From contig NC_134681.1 of the NCBI RefSeq assembly GCF_024713945.1, positions 2,666,001-2,730,000 of the forward strand: a stretch of 64,000 bases of DNA, read 5' to 3'. Under the pieces are notes generated by a model. That model had not been told where the DNA came from, made no database searches, and saw only the letters and a program-made list of their open reading frames with translations. A program made the position numbers and the translations under genes. Positions 34,377-58,387 of the stretch are shown here, one piece after another. Position 1 is the first letter of the stretch; the number at the start of each line of letters is the position of its first letter. This stretch comes from Dermatophagoides farinae (Eukaryota > Arthropoda > Arachnida > Sarcoptiformes > Pyroglyphidae).

Positions 34377-35793
34377 TCTTAATGTCATCATGATTCATAA
34401 ATTTTATATATAAATATTCCACCTCATTATTGATGGTGATGGAAAACTTTTCTCGTCGATGATGAGCTTATCTTTCTCTAAATATGGAACATTATGTAAA
34501 TTTTGATGGATATAAATAGTTTCTTCTTTCCTTTCTTCTTCTTCTTCATTCTTCATTGAATTCGTTTATCTTATTGATGACGAAAATTACAATTTTAATA
34601 ATGATGATTGATTACTATTGGTTCAGATATATGATCATTTCAATCATCATCATGATCATGATCATTATATATGTAACCAAATCGATCGAAATTTGAAATT
34701 TTCATTTTCAGGAGAAAATGAAAATTTATTTCCCACTCTCGTTCTTATTTCTCAACACAACTCAATTCCTCTCAGCCGAAAAAATATTGAGATATTATAT
34801 GCACACACACACATGTCGTTAATGTTTTTTACTAGCTAGAAAAAATCGATAAATTTTTTTCCATTTCTTCATTTCTTTGAGTTCTGATTCATCATCATCA
34901 AAAGAAAACTAAGAGACTAACAAAGTTCTTAAAAGTTTTTTTTTCGAAATTTCATTTCAAATGAAAGAACAAAAAAGTATGATTCATTTCAATGTCAAAA
35001 CAAAGAATGAATTCCATGAACAGCAACAATATAAAATTCACTGACACACCCAAATGATATCATCTGATGACAGAAAAATCATGTGCCAAATGAACGTTGT
35101 TTGAATATAATATGGTTTCAATCGATTTTTGCTATTTTTCCATTTTTTCCAAAATAAACTTGATTACAATCAATGGAATCAGATCATTTTCTCTGTTTTT
35201 TCATTTGAATCGATTGTTGTTGCTGTTGTTTTCGAAAAATTTTTCTAAAACAACATTCATTTTCTTCAAAATCGATCATCATTTCCAATATCGTTCGTTG
35301 AGTTGAATGATGATGTATATTGCATCAATTTTTTCGCATTTGTTTGTTTTTCATCAATAAACTATACTATATATATACAGATTTGTTACAAGAGAATAAC
35401 ACAACATTCGAAGATGTCGACAAGTTTTTATTTGAGAAAAAATAAATAAACCATTTGTAATGAACTAAATCAAAATGTAAATGTTTCAATCTCAGTAGTC
35501 AGTAAAATGATTTTCTATTTTAGTCATTTTTAATCAACTCACAGACATAGTGCATGGTAACTGAAATTCATGATTCTTGAAAATGAAAAAAATAATTTCA
35601 CACCCCACAACCAGATAGAGACCACCAACAGACTAAAATAAAATGAAAAAACTGAAACCCAAACAAAACAATATTGAAATGAACATTTTTTTCACAAATT
35701 TTTTTTGATTATCGATTAGTTATTAATGACAAGAAAAACGTGTATTAATCATGTGTATGGGTATGGGTATTAGGAGAGAAAAAAATTTCTTAC

Positions 35794-35871
35794 CAAGCCG
35801 GTGATCATTTAATTTGCTCTTTTTGTTTCAATCGAACACTGGTTTTTAAACGGCCACAATTGTAACTTATA
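35794..35871 (-). promoter_or_regulatory. Candidate TATA box, initiator and short leader exon
   Basis: Minus strand: TATAAG begins at 35871 and an ACCAGTG initiator-like site has its A at 35840, 31 nt downstream, the canonical spacing. A strong donor (CTTG/GTAAGA) at 35793 ends a 47-nt segment that contains ATGATCACCGGCTTG. It points toward PMCA and could be a distal leader exon. No transcript evidence. Confidence 0.25.
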
Positions 35872-38800
35872 CAGAAGATATTATGACACACACCCACCCA
35901 CACAAACACGACAATCACAAACAAACACACAAACACCCACACCAAACAATCCAATGAACAAAACACAAGTAGTATATGTACTGAATAGAATCGTTTGATT
36001 TTTTTTAGTATGAACAGTAAGCAACAAAAAAAAATTCTTGGAACCAAATAAAAAAAATTAGAAGAGACGACAAAAACAAACAATTAAGAAAACAGGAATT
36101 TCATTGTTGACTTTGTTCACAAGATTTTTTTTCATTCGAAAAATAATCAATTTCTATATGATCATCGTCTTGAAATTCGATGGATTTAAATTAATCATCC
36201 ATAATTGATTTATCATTTTTTTCATTTCAAGTTGAAAAGTTGATAATTTTCTCCATCACTTGATCATCGACATTATGAACATGATGAACATGATAAAACA
36301 TGATGTTATAGAATCAATTTTAGTATCAATTTTTTATATTTTTTCTTCATCATCATCATCGACATATTATCATATGTACACACTGACTGAGAGACTGACT
36401 GACTGACTGACATACATATATAACACACACCCCCAATTCAAAGTTTGTGTGGTATGTTTTGATGATGATGATTAATACACCCGTTGTCGTCTTCGTCGTC
36501 TTCGAAAAGAACACGATTTGCTGGTGGTGTTTTATATATTAACAATGATGATGGTTGGTGGTGGCGTAATTGGTGTGGCTATAATTTGCACACACACACA
36601 CACACACTAAAAACATAAAACGAAAAAAGAAAGAATAAATTTAATTCTAAATAATGATAATAATGACGACGAAAAAGATTCTTGACATCAGTTGATGTAT
36701 GTATACTTGTTATTTATTCATTTTTTTGATTATAAATTTCATAAGCATCATCATATTGGATCAGATTTCATAAATTTTGTTGAAATTTTTTTCAAATGTG
36801 AAAATTCAATTCTTCATTGTCTCCATTGAAATTATCATCATCATCATCAACTGAATGACATTGAATGATATTTTTTCTTCGTTGAAACTATGATTCGTTT
36901 GTTGCCGATAATGAGGATTATAATACCGACAATTATTGTTTGTCGGCTGGTATGAATGATTGTGTCGGGTGTCTCGTTGTATGTGTGCGTGTGTTGTGTG
37001 TGTGTGTGTGTGTGTTTGTTGTGTGTGTTGTGTATGTGTATGAATGGAATCAAATGGAAAAAATTTTTTTCCGTTATTTGTATCCGTTATTATTGTTGCT
37101 GACGATGGTGGTGGTGATGATGATGATGTTCTCTGTCCGTATTATCAACCATGATCGTTTTGGGCAAGCTATTACTGCTACTTCTGCTTCTGCTTCCACT
37201 GCTAAAGTCCTCATCTTTTCATTTATCTTGTAATTCATTTTCAAATTTCATTCTAGATTCTTTGGTTGTTTCGAATCATTGATGATGATGGTGACGACGA
37301 CGACGGCGCGTTATTAAATACAAACTTAATTCATCACTGTTTTTTCGGGAGAAGAAGAACGAAATAATGATGAAGATGAAAAAAAATTCTTCTACTTTAT
37401 TCAGTCTGCGATTGCGTATTATCGTTGATTTCTTTTCGATTTTTGTTTAGATTTTCTTCTTGGATTCTTCAAATAGACAGAATTATGTTCAATGATGATG
37501 ATATAGAGAAAATGGTAGTTCCATCTTATAGTACTAGTAGTAATAGTAGTAGTACCAATGTAATGCAATGGCAAAACAAAAATTTTCTCTCTTCTGGACA
37601 ACAACAATGAAATTCTTCCAGAATCGAAATAAAATTTTCATTTTTTCTCCTCATTACGCATGCTATCGGTGGATAGAACAGAAAAAAAGTGGTTGTATTG
37701 AGGAAATGGCAAAAGACTAAATGATATGATCCGCGATAGTAGCAGTGTGCAATGTGTGTTTTGGACTTAAATTTTTTGTTCTACAATTGCTTTTTTGCTT
37801 TTTTGGTTTCTGGTTATAATGATAAGTTTTCTCACAGTCTTTGTTTGCATGCTTGCATTATATGTTGATGATCATTATTCGATTGATGTTGTGAACTTGC
37901 GCGCCAAAAAAATTCTTATACACCCGATGAACATTCAATTGTTCTGTTGCTGCTGCTAAAAGATTCTGATTCTCATGCCCTTTCAATGTGAAATGTGTAT
38001 GTGTTTGTATTCGGGTCCATCCATAAAGATCATTACCAAATTTTCCTTCATTCTATAGTCTTTATTATATATTATATCTTTATATTTCCATTCAATTTCG
38101 TCGAATCGAGTGTAAATAAAAATTTTTCTTTTGGCCTGTGCCAGAATTTCTGAATGAAATATGTAACTTATAAGTAGAAAGAATGGATGGATGAATCGTG
38201 GGGTGTGTATGGCAAAATTTGGAACTCAAGTTTGGAGAGAAAAGGAAAAATAAAAAATAAGCAAAAAAAGAGATTTGCCCGACAATGAACACTGAATGAC
38301 GACGAAAAAGAGAAAAAGTCCGGGAAAGAGCCGGAGAATTTTTTCCGCTTTGCTTTTCTACTTCCTTTCCTCTTGCTCTCTTGTGGCCATTATCATCGTC
38401 ATCATTGAGTTTGGATCATTCCGTTCGTTTTAACTGATTATTCACGCATACAATGATGCTTTTGCTTCTGGTTGTTGAAAAAAAAACGGAAAATCGATTA
38501 TAAATTCTCTTGCTGTCCGAGGGTGTGAGTTATGGTATTTCTTTTTTCCGTTTTGAAGAATTGTTGTTATTGTTTTAATTTCTTGGAAAAAATGAGAAAA
38601 CTTTTCGAAAACAATTTGAAGAAAGAAAATAATATGAAACATTCAAATGAATGGATGATGATTTAAGCATTTTTTTCGGTTAAATTTGACAATTTTCATT
38701 TTTCGGCTATTTTTTACTGGTGATGGCAGCCGCGTTTCGAAACCACACAAGGTCATATGGATCATGTATGAATGGCATGTGTGTGGGCATTTTTTCTATT

Positions 38801-39449
38801 TCTCTTCATTTCCTACATTAGATCAGTAACATCTTTAGATTCTATTGTTTTAAGATTTGGATTGGGGAATAGCAGGCAAAAACATCTTTTTGAAATAGTC
38901 ATTTTTCATGATCGTCGTATTTTTTCGCCCATTCAATCGAAACGGAAAAGAGAGACAACTACAACAAACAACGACGACAACAAAAGAACCCGTTATGCCA
39001 AATGATTCGTAAATCATCACTGAAATGTTGAAGGAAACTTGAAAATCGAAAAACCAGAACATATATTTCATGATTATTTTCGGATTTCGGATTTCTGATT
39101 TCTTCACTTTCAACTTGTCTAACTAAATAAAATTGAATATTGTATTAAAATTTGTATCTGGAATCATCGTTATTGTGGAACAAAACAAACTATACGTAAA
39201 GAAAAATGACCTTTTTCTGGCTGTTGGCGTTGAAAGTTACAGAAATGAATGGTAAACAAAGACATGCTTGAAAGATGCTTTGGCTTTTCTCTTTTAGCTT
39301 GATATCATTCAATAAATTTGACATTTTCCTTTAGATGTTCAATGACTCTGCATTTTATTTATTTTTCTCGGCTTAATGATTGATTATGAAACTCAATTTG
39401 TTGTGGTAATATTATCTTCGCCAATAGCAGCAAAAACAAATGAATGATG

Positions 39450-39450
<1 letters not shown>

Positions 39451-39502
<52 letters not shown>
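39451..39502. repeat. (GAT)17 microsatellite
   Basis: 52-bp pure trinucleotide run in non-coding DNA. The same unit makes His and Asp runs in the coding exons of this window. Confidence 0.95.
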
Positions 39503-41320
39503 GCATAGACAATGTTTGTCGAAAAGTTAAATAACCAATTTGAACGCGTTTCGAAATTACCACCGTCAAAAGGATACAGTTGAATTTAGCATTTAGCTGG
39601 CAATAAAACCATTATATATGATTATTATATGAGGAAATTGTCATTCAAATTCAGTCATTTAACTAGTCCAAATAAGTAAGTCGATCTCAACTATTGAGAA
39701 CTAAATTCTGACGTAAATATGGTAATAAAACCAAATGAACGAAAGGAAAATCGATTGATTCAATCAACGAAATTCTTTATTGTGAATATGCATTACAATT
39801 CACTGACACATGATAATGAAGAATCAATCCATCTTCATCGATCGATTGATGATGATGATGATCACCTGAAAATTCATAACGAAGAGAGAAAATAAACCAA
39901 GAATAATGAGAATGAGCTTAAAAATGTAATTATCATATATCTCTGTCTCTATATATATATATGTACGAATGGATATACACTGGGAATTGTCAATTTATCG
40001 ATAAAATGGATCGATGAATATATAACAAACAGTGAACAGAATATAGCATTGCCAATACTTTTCTACTCATAATTTATTTCATTGTTCTGTTTTCATTTTC
40101 TCTTCACTCAATTACAAAGATGAATAACTGTTTATTTGTTTCGAGAAAATCTTGTTGATGTAATTTCAAGTTGCACAATACCAATTTCTTGTTAAATTCA
40201 TTCATTCATTTATTCATACATACATTGATCATGTGATTTTGTTTTTTTCCAATACCCTTGTTATCATCATTGTTGATACGGAAATTATAATCTTGACATT
40301 TATTCAAACATGATGAAAAAACAAAAATATTAAATACATTAAATATTGGATCACCCGAATCGATAATAATCAGCACTAATAATACTATCGGCCAATGGGA
40401 GTTTGCAAAAAAAATTGATTGCCCATTTTATCTCATTTTTTGTTTTTGTTTCTTTCACTTGTTTCACATTACTATTTTTTTTTGTTTTTAATATTATTGT
40501 TGCTGTTTTTGCGGAGTAAATGTCAATCGATAATCGAATGAAAAAAATGTTTGTTCACATTGGGCGTGGCCTTTAATTGTCGACGATTAGTTTAAATTTT
40601 TTTTTCTTTTTCGTTTTTTTGTTGTTTCTATTTTGTCATGTTTCGTGTATGTGACAAATGGAAATTTGTTTCATATCTATGCTATTACTATCTGTCCATC
40701 TGTCAAAATGTTTGTCAATTCAATTCTTCATAGTTTTTTTTTACAAGCAAATTTTTTTGAAGAGAAAAAAAATTAATTTCCATTCGGCTTCATTAATTTT
40801 TTTCGTTTCGTTTCGTCTTGTTTTCATTTATTCAACCTCTCACCCCTCAATAACGATCCAATAGAGTAGGGGCATCAAAAAAAGAAACAACAAATCATAT
40901 AATTCTATCGCCATCACCTCGCTTCAATTCATTATAATAACATAACTCATCATTAAAGTAATTATCATCATCATAATCATAATGGTAATCACATATATGC
41001 CGATTACGCCCCTTTAATATTTTTTTTCGAGAGGGGATGTGGGTATGGGAAATAAATTCATAAAAATAGTATATTTTCGAACCTCATCATATAGCGTGTT
41101 GTGTGTATGAATTTCATTGCTCTGTTTCTGTATCTGTTATTACGGTATTAGAGTATCGTCAATCCGTTGTCATTATCAACAAGAACAATACATTTTCAAT
41201 GATATAATCATAAAAATGAATCGAATCGAATTGAACTGAACTAGCTCTAAACTGCGAACAACGCAAATATTGAATGAGTGAGTGGGAAGAAAAAATGAAT
41301 TCTTTACAATTCTAGTCATC

Positions 41321-41368
41321 GTTGTTGTTGTTGTTGTTGTCGTTGTTGTCGTTGTTGTCGTTGTTGTT
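41321..41368. repeat. (GTT)n interrupted by GTC at regular spacing
   Basis: Trinucleotide run in which GTC replaces GTT at a 9-nt interval three times (GTTGTTGTC units), suggesting a 9-bp higher-order unit. Confidence 0.85.
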
Positions 41369-44332
41369 TGTAATATATAACTACAAATTTCATTATGAAA
41401 CACCCGATTTTCTTTTCTTGCATTATTTTCCTGATTATTTATTATTTTTTACTTGCGTTGTTATAAATTTCTTGCTTTGTTTGCTTACATGTGTCGTTAC
41501 GAAATATACTGCTAGGATTATTACTATTTTACTATTTTACTACTAGTCGTTGTTTACTTGTCGTGGTGGTGGTAGAACTGAAAGACGCTCGTGTTTTTTT
41601 TACAATGCGTCCAATTCCATTGTCTTGGAAAGATAAAAACTGCTGCTGGTGGTATATAACCGCATATTCAATGTTGTTGAAACCGATCCAAAACTACCGA
41701 TCCGAATCGAACAACAGAATATATTCCGAAGAGATAGATAAAGAGAGAGAGAGAGAGAGTGAGTGAAATAAAAAGACAAAGTCAATACAAAGTCAAATTT
41801 GTGTTGTGATCATCATCTTTTTCTTGTTACTGGAAACAGCAATCGTTGCTAGTAGCAGCATTAGCATTTTAAACCTTTTCCATCCAACCACCACTAATAT
41901 TCATTGTGTTGCATCCACTTGGAAAGAATCTATCTACTAGCAGACAAAAGATAGAAAATCCTCGTATTTTTTCTGGTTTCAATATTTTATTATCTGTCGA
42001 CAAAGTCATCACTTTTTCTAAGGGTTGATTCAACAAACGTACAACAAGCTCCAAGAAAAGCCCGAAAAATGGTTATTTTTTGCAGAGTATACAGCCTGTG
42101 TATATAGTGAATGTATGAAAAAAAAGATTTAACAAGGACAATTGCCATGTCAAGCCAATTTTTTGAATATAGAAAATAATGAGAAGAGAGAAAAGTGAAA
42201 CAGACAAACAAACAAAATTCAAAGTGACGCCGGCGCCAATGGAAAGCACACCATTATTACTGTATATGTGTATGTGTGCGTATAGTGTGATTGAATTTTT
42301 TTCATTGTTATAACTAGATAGTTAGATTTGGTATACCAAAACTAGTGTTGGCGTCTGGAACACATGTACACATGGTTCCAAAAACGAATGAACGAACTAA
42401 CCAACAAACTAGAACAATAACGACGTCAACAAAAACACAATAAACCTGGATAATATATATATGTGAAAATAAAATGAAGAAATATGGAATAACAAATAAA
42501 ATAAAAAAGAAGAATAGAAGCAATAATGCAAATGAAACGAAACAAAACGAAACCGGGTGTTTAACGGCTCTAATTCATAGATATAAACTGTATGACTGTA
42601 CTGTGTACTCTATGGTTTGTGTTTGTGTTGTTATTTTCATTGCATTTTAGTCATCCAAAATTTCTTTATATTCATTCATTCATTATATATGGGTCGATTG
42701 ATTGGATGCAATGAATGAATGAATTTTCTCATTTTCATTGTTTCCAATCATACACCACTTGTATCGTATTTAGATTTCGTATACCAAAAAGAAAATACAA
42801 TCGGAATTTTAATCATCAGACGATTCTAGGTTCAGTTTAGAAAATTTGTTTTGCATGATTCAAGTTTTTCTTATTTATCATTCTTACTAAACAAGAAAAG
42901 TAAAGTAATTTTTTCTTAAGCAGTCACATTCACAAACAGACAATTCTTGGAACATTCTTATTATTCCTACTGCTCCTCCCATTCGATAAACTTGTGTATG
43001 AGTGAATATTATATACGCCCGTGACTTTAAGATCTAATGATCAGAGGTTGGCTTTTAGATTTTTGGATTTCTTTTAACCAGTAAAAAAATGAATGTCAAT
43101 CCAAACAAATTGTTGTTGTCAATAATGATGATGAGCCATTAATGGATTTTTTCCATTTAATGTCAATTGAAACTAAGATTTAGATCAAATTATGCGTGGG
43201 TGTGTGTTTGTGTCAAAGAGAAAAGAGAATTGTTCCATATGCATCATAATTTTGTTTTATTAAATGGATTATTTTCTGGGAAGAACAATCAAACAATTTC
43301 ATTCATCGTGTCATCATCATCATCATTTTTTTTGAAATGTGATTTATTCAATGATGGTAACTCATCATTTTGGTTGGGTTGATCCAATTGTGCATAACAT
43401 TGCCAAACACACAGATTATTTGTGTATCCTCTCTGTATAATTGAAGCGAGAAAAAAAACTAAATGTACTTTAATCAGAAAGCAAAAGATTATTATAATCA
43501 TCCTGATGGTGATGAGGAAAGGCTTAACACACACACAGTGAATGATGGTGAAATGGAAATCTAGTTGTGTACAGACATTTTTCTTGTTGTTGTTGCTGTA
43601 TATCACTGATAGGATTCTTGATTTAATGTATCATGTATGTGTTTGTGTGTTTGCCGGCTTTACTACTAACTAACTAACAGAAAAAAAGAACCTAGATAGA
43701 TTCTGTGAATGATAATATTATTGAGAGTGATGAGGAATGAAAAAAAAACAACAACAACAAATCAAGTCACAGTGAAAAAAGCAAAGATGAATTCTCGAGT
43801 CAAATAAATCCCTCGCACACACAGTGAGAAAGAAAAAGAAAAAAATTTCCAAAGAAAATTTCATTTGTCTCGACAAACAACTTTTGGTGAACGAAACGAA
43901 AATGGAATTAAGATGACCAAGCTTGAATCCTTAGCTAAGAATGGATGCATTTTCGTCTTGCTTACTTTGAATTTTTTTTCCTGTTTTTTTGTAATTATTT
44001 TTATTCATAGGTAGTGTATGATCATCTTGTGTTGTGTTTTACAAGTTATTTATCTAGCAGAAAAACATGATTAAAACAAAAAAGTTAGTGTCAGACTGAC
44101 TGAATGATGATGATTATGTTGAATTTGTCTCGAAAATAAATGATCCATTCATTTCAAACGAGGTTTTATTTCTTCACATTGTTTTATCGTATATATTCGA
44201 CCGGAATATTTGTCGTACAAAGTTTTTCTCTTGTTGTAACTATTAAACAATAGAAAACCCGCTCTCTTTTTCTTGCTGCAACTCTTTATGGAAATGAAAT
44301 GACCGTTAAAAATTTAACAACAACAATAACAA

Positions 44333-44392
44333 TGGCCAGAATAGTAATAATAATAATAATAATAACAATAATTATTATTATGATTCTGGCCA
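44333..44392. repeat. 60-bp near-perfect palindrome
   Basis: TGGCCAGAAT at the left end and ATTCTGGCCA at the right end pair exactly. After two mismatches the arms continue as TAATAATAAT/ATTATTATTA. The loop is about 16 nt. Could be a tiny inverted-repeat element or an RNA hairpin. Confidence 0.75.
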
Positions 44393-54538
<10,146 letters not shown>

Positions 54539-54982
54539 TTATTGAAATGATGACAATGATGTTTTCGAGCATCGAAACACTCGGACAATACAATATGTTC
54601 CAAAGTTTTCAAACAAAACAAAAAAGACGATTAATAGAAATTGGAAATTGGAAATTGGAATTTCGTCTTTTCCGAAATTGAAACAATCAATATATAGTTT
54701 TGATGATGATAATAGATTCGGACAACCATGACCCGATTCTATTTCATTAGACACCAAACGAACAATCATCATGACATTCGATAGAATCACGTAATTTGAA
54801 TCTGTGATAAAAAAAATAATTTTGAATAAAAACGATTTGACTTCGGTTTCTTCCCCACATTCAGCATCTATGTGGTGGAGAATCGAATTTAAATGAAAAA
54901 AGTTCTTGTTTTTTGCTGTTTTTCTATTAGCTTTATGCAAAATTATCAAAATGTTTGGTGTGGGCACAATCCGAATTTCCAT
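54539..54982 (-). CDS. Hypothetical ORF, 147 aa, no recognised domain
   Basis: ATG at 54982 to TAA at 54539. Unlike most long frames in this half of the window it is not built from simple repeats. It begins MEIRIVPTPNIL, has an acidic ECGEETEVKS stretch, scattered Cys and several hydrophobic segments including a Phe-rich one near the C-terminus. By a rough base-composition estimate a frame this long is only mildly unexpected by chance in 64 kb. No neighbour or signal supports it. Confidence 0.2.
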   Translation of the reverse strand: MEIRIVPTPNILIILHKANRKTAKNKNFFHLNSILHHIDAECGEETEVKSFLFKIIFFITDSNYVILSNVMMIVRLVSNEIESGHGCPNLLSSSKLYIDCFNFGKDEIPISNFQFLLIVFFVLFENFGTYCIVRVFRCSKTSLSSFQ

Positions 54983-57900
54983 TCAAAGCACATCTGGTCC
55001 TGTAATTTTTTTTGTTCTCATTCCCATATCTCCACAGTTCATCATATTGATGATGATGTTATGAATCTTTCAACCAAAATGGTTCCGAAATGTGAAAAAA
55101 ATTGAAAACCACCAGCTGAACAGAAATAAATGCAAATCGAAATTAAAATGATTCACGATTCGGTCATTGTCATGGTGGGCCATTCAAAAAAACGTATGTT
55201 GTGATTACAAATATCAAATTGTTGTATTTTTGTCTAGCAATAACATCACAAATGTATTGAATAAAATTCAAAACCATAATAGCCAATGTGCATTAAATGT
55301 GTCGGGTTTGTACAGAAGTAAAATGCCCAAATCGATTATGGCTTCACATATATTTATATTATCAGAAGAGAGAATAAAGATTCTCTGTTTCTTTTTTCTG
55401 GCATTTATTCGATGTTTGATGGTCTATTTTTGAATATTTTTCATTTTTTGCCCATCAGGCGTATTTTATCATCATCACCATCCTTGGACAGTAATGATGA
55501 GTATATTTGGGAGAAAAAAGAAACGAAAAATAAAAAGTTGACTATCACTTAAAGTTGCTGTTTTCATTCTTTCAAGTTTGTTCGTGTGTTTATGTGGATG
55601 GAGCAATCAATTTTTTGTTTCACTGCGAATCAATAGGGATTCCATTGATGTTAATAATAACGATGAATATAATACATTACACTGGTTACTTGAACAATTC
55701 ATTTCGAAACAAAGAGCCAAAAAATGGAAAAAATTGGAAAATAAATTTCCAGGAATTAACTAGATTCATAAACACACTTGACACAAAAAAGATAAACAAT
55801 GAAAGCAAGGTTATCATCATCATCATCATCAATTAAACAGAATGATTTTTTTTACCACCAAAAAAATAGCTAACGGCTCTCACTTAGTCATTATTGTTAT
55901 TATTATTATCGGCACACCTTGATATCGGCAATCATTTTTCATTTGACTTGATCAACACAAAAACCTGCATCGTATATCTTGTACATTGAAATAAATTGCA
56001 AACATACACACACATATAAAGTGACACACGCAAGTTGTTATTATTTTTATTTTCTTCATTCTGCCATTCATTCCAACAAGAACTGATGACCAAAACGAAT
56101 TAACTCGATAAAAACGGACATTGCAATTTTTTCAGTATTCTGAGTTAACAGCAACAAAAAACGAGAAAAAACCATGAATTACAAAAATTTGACAAATCGA
56201 TCCAATGAGAAAAAATGACCAACCAATAAACAATGGATTCATGAACGCAAGAATCAAATGTCAAACTTTGCGTGTGTGTCCGAATTCATAGTTGGTCCAA
56301 TTGGTCAACACCATGGTGGAATCAGTTAACCATAATACCGATGATCGACTAACTGACTTGCTGAATAAATGAATGAACAATGACAACAAGAGAGAAATAT
56401 CAAGATGATGATCGATTCGAGTCACGTTACTTGTCATCATCGCAATTATTAGTGAAGAATTTCGGGGTTTTGAATTGCATTAAAAAAAAATTTCTGCTTT
56501 TATTCTCTATCCATAGATTAGATCGCTCAAGTTTTATTCATACTAACAACGGAATGAAAAAAAATAGTAAATTATCACTACATTTGCTTTCGATAACCAC
56601 CATCATCATTATTATTCAATCATAACCAATATGAGTGAAAACAAAATATCTGAAAATTGATCAAAAAATAAACTTTGGCCTGTAACTATGAATGGTAAGA
56701 AATAGAAAAATCCGGGTTCAATTTCAATTTAAATCAGCATGAGGTTGATGGTGGCTATGGATTGACCAAATTGACGTAATATGTGTGCGTGTTTGCTAAC
56801 CAAATTCTATAAAACTATTGTGGCGTTTTTTAAACAACAAAATAAAAATTCCCACATAGCACAGAGAAAAAACTTTGAAAACAAGACTTGAATTTGAAAT
56901 AAACTTGGATCCATCACCAATATATATGGCTATATGAATGGCATTTGACTGAATGTATTGAACATAACTCCAAAATGAAAAACAGATCTAGACTGAATGG
57001 AAAAGGGCAAAGGAAATTGAATTGTGTGCGTGTGTGTGTGTATGTGTGTGTGTGTGTGTGTGTGTGCAAACATCCGAATAGTGTAGAATAAATTTTGGTA
57101 GATAATAATAAAATAAAATAGATTGTGAAAAACACACATACACCGAACAGAATATCTGATCCATCAATATGTGTGTCTGAATAGAGAAATGAATTTCATC
57201 CATTTTTGCCATGTTTTTCATCATCACTAAAGTTAATAGCAACAACAACAACAACAACAACAATTGACCAGAAATTTATGATTCAAACTTAAATACATAG
57301 AAAATCTGGTGGAAATGGATGTCTCTGTCTCTATGATATAAATCATTGAATGGAATAAAATGAAATGAAGAGAAAGAAAAAAGGAAATGTTCAATTCAAA
57401 TATACTACAAATCGTGGCCGTTTGTTTACGACGACGATTATCATTATTATATATGAACCGCAAGCCTAAACGCGAAAACAAACAAAAACAAATTTTTCTT
57501 TTCCGTTTCTGGAACATGTTTACAGAACAATCGCCGACATTACAGATGTGTACGGACCATATGTGTGTGTGTGTGTGTTGTCGATGATTGTTCTTCTGTT
57601 GCCAACATCACAATGGATAAAAAAAAATTTTTTATTTCACTGAAAATTCAACCAGATCTTTTTTTTCATTTTTCTTTATTCTGTCATTGTGTTTATTGAC
57701 AATTGAGTCCAGAGCAGAATCGAAAATGATCGTTTTCTTTTTGTTGTCGAATCGTTAGTGTTGATAAGTTGTTTGCTACAATTGGGATGCCCAACAAATA
57801 CCATTACTACCATCACCATCATCATTAACGCAATAACAATTGGAAACGAATGTTTTGTACAACAAAAAAAAATCAAATAAAAAATGAAATTCAATTGCTC

Positions 57901-58263
57901 ACACCAAACGTGTGTGCGTGTTCGTGATATGATCGATTCAACAAAAAAAAAATTTCTTTCATTTGTCTGTCTGTCATGTTGTATTTAGTTTTTTCTTGTA
58001 TGTGTGAAACATTTTTTCGAAAATAAAATTTTAATTTTAATTTAAAAAAAAATCTGAAACGAAAAAACTAATTGTCTGTCAGTAATGATGGTCGGCCATT
58101 CGGATACACAAAATTTCTTTCTGGACACTAATCATGAGAGAATTCTCTACTATCAATGAAATGAAGAACCGGAAAAAATGAATGACGATAATGACGACAC
58201 AGCGACTGTATGAAAAGCGAAACATTTAAAGATGAATGATTAACTAATATTACCGAATATCGT
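54983..58263. other. No gene recognised
   Basis: AT-rich with (ATC)n near 55815-55831, (TG)n at 57031-57066, (AAC)n at 57240-57262 and GT run near 57562-57577. The frames present are short or repeat-derived. Confidence 0.5.
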
Positions 58264-58362
58264 AGGGTTGCCATACGTTCGGATTTAGTCCGGCCATGTC
58301 CGGAATTTCAGTAATCTTCTTGCAATGATTGTCTATGGTGACGATATGGTTGAGAAACACTG
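58264..58362. mobile_element. Possible DNA-transposon/MITE relic
   Basis: 58264-58311 holds GGGTTGCCATACGTTCGG and the imperfect palindrome TCCGGCCATGTCCGGA. 58348-58362 reads GGTTGAGAAACACTG, close to the terminal inverted repeat of hAT/Charlie-type elements (CAGTG.TTCTCAACC read in reverse). The two ends do not match each other, so this is at best one or two degraded ends. Similarity is from memory of repeat families, not a search. Confidence 0.3.
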
Positions 58363-58387
58363 ATCACTGGATTGTCGGGACTTTTGT

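Larger units (their letters stand above)
34377..44332. other. No gene recognised
   Basis: Mostly AT-rich with ATG/ATC and CA repeats. It holds a minus-strand TATA/first-exon candidate at 35794-35871, (ACTG)n at 36382-36411, (GT)n near 36996-37016, (GAT)17 at 39451-39502 and (GTT/GTC)n at 41321-41368. Frames near 41.9-42.2 kb are open in two overlapping phases and are not supported as genes. Confidence 0.5.

Noticed and set aside
41869-42211. Two overlapping minus-strand frames of 61 and 73 codons
   Set aside because: Each looks protein-like but they conflict, and neither has splice sites or a poly(A) signal that would choose between them.
44001-44016. Plus-strand pyrimidine tract plus CATAG/GTAGTG, a ratchet-like motif
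   Set aside because: The donor half is weak and there is no established plus-strand gene here.
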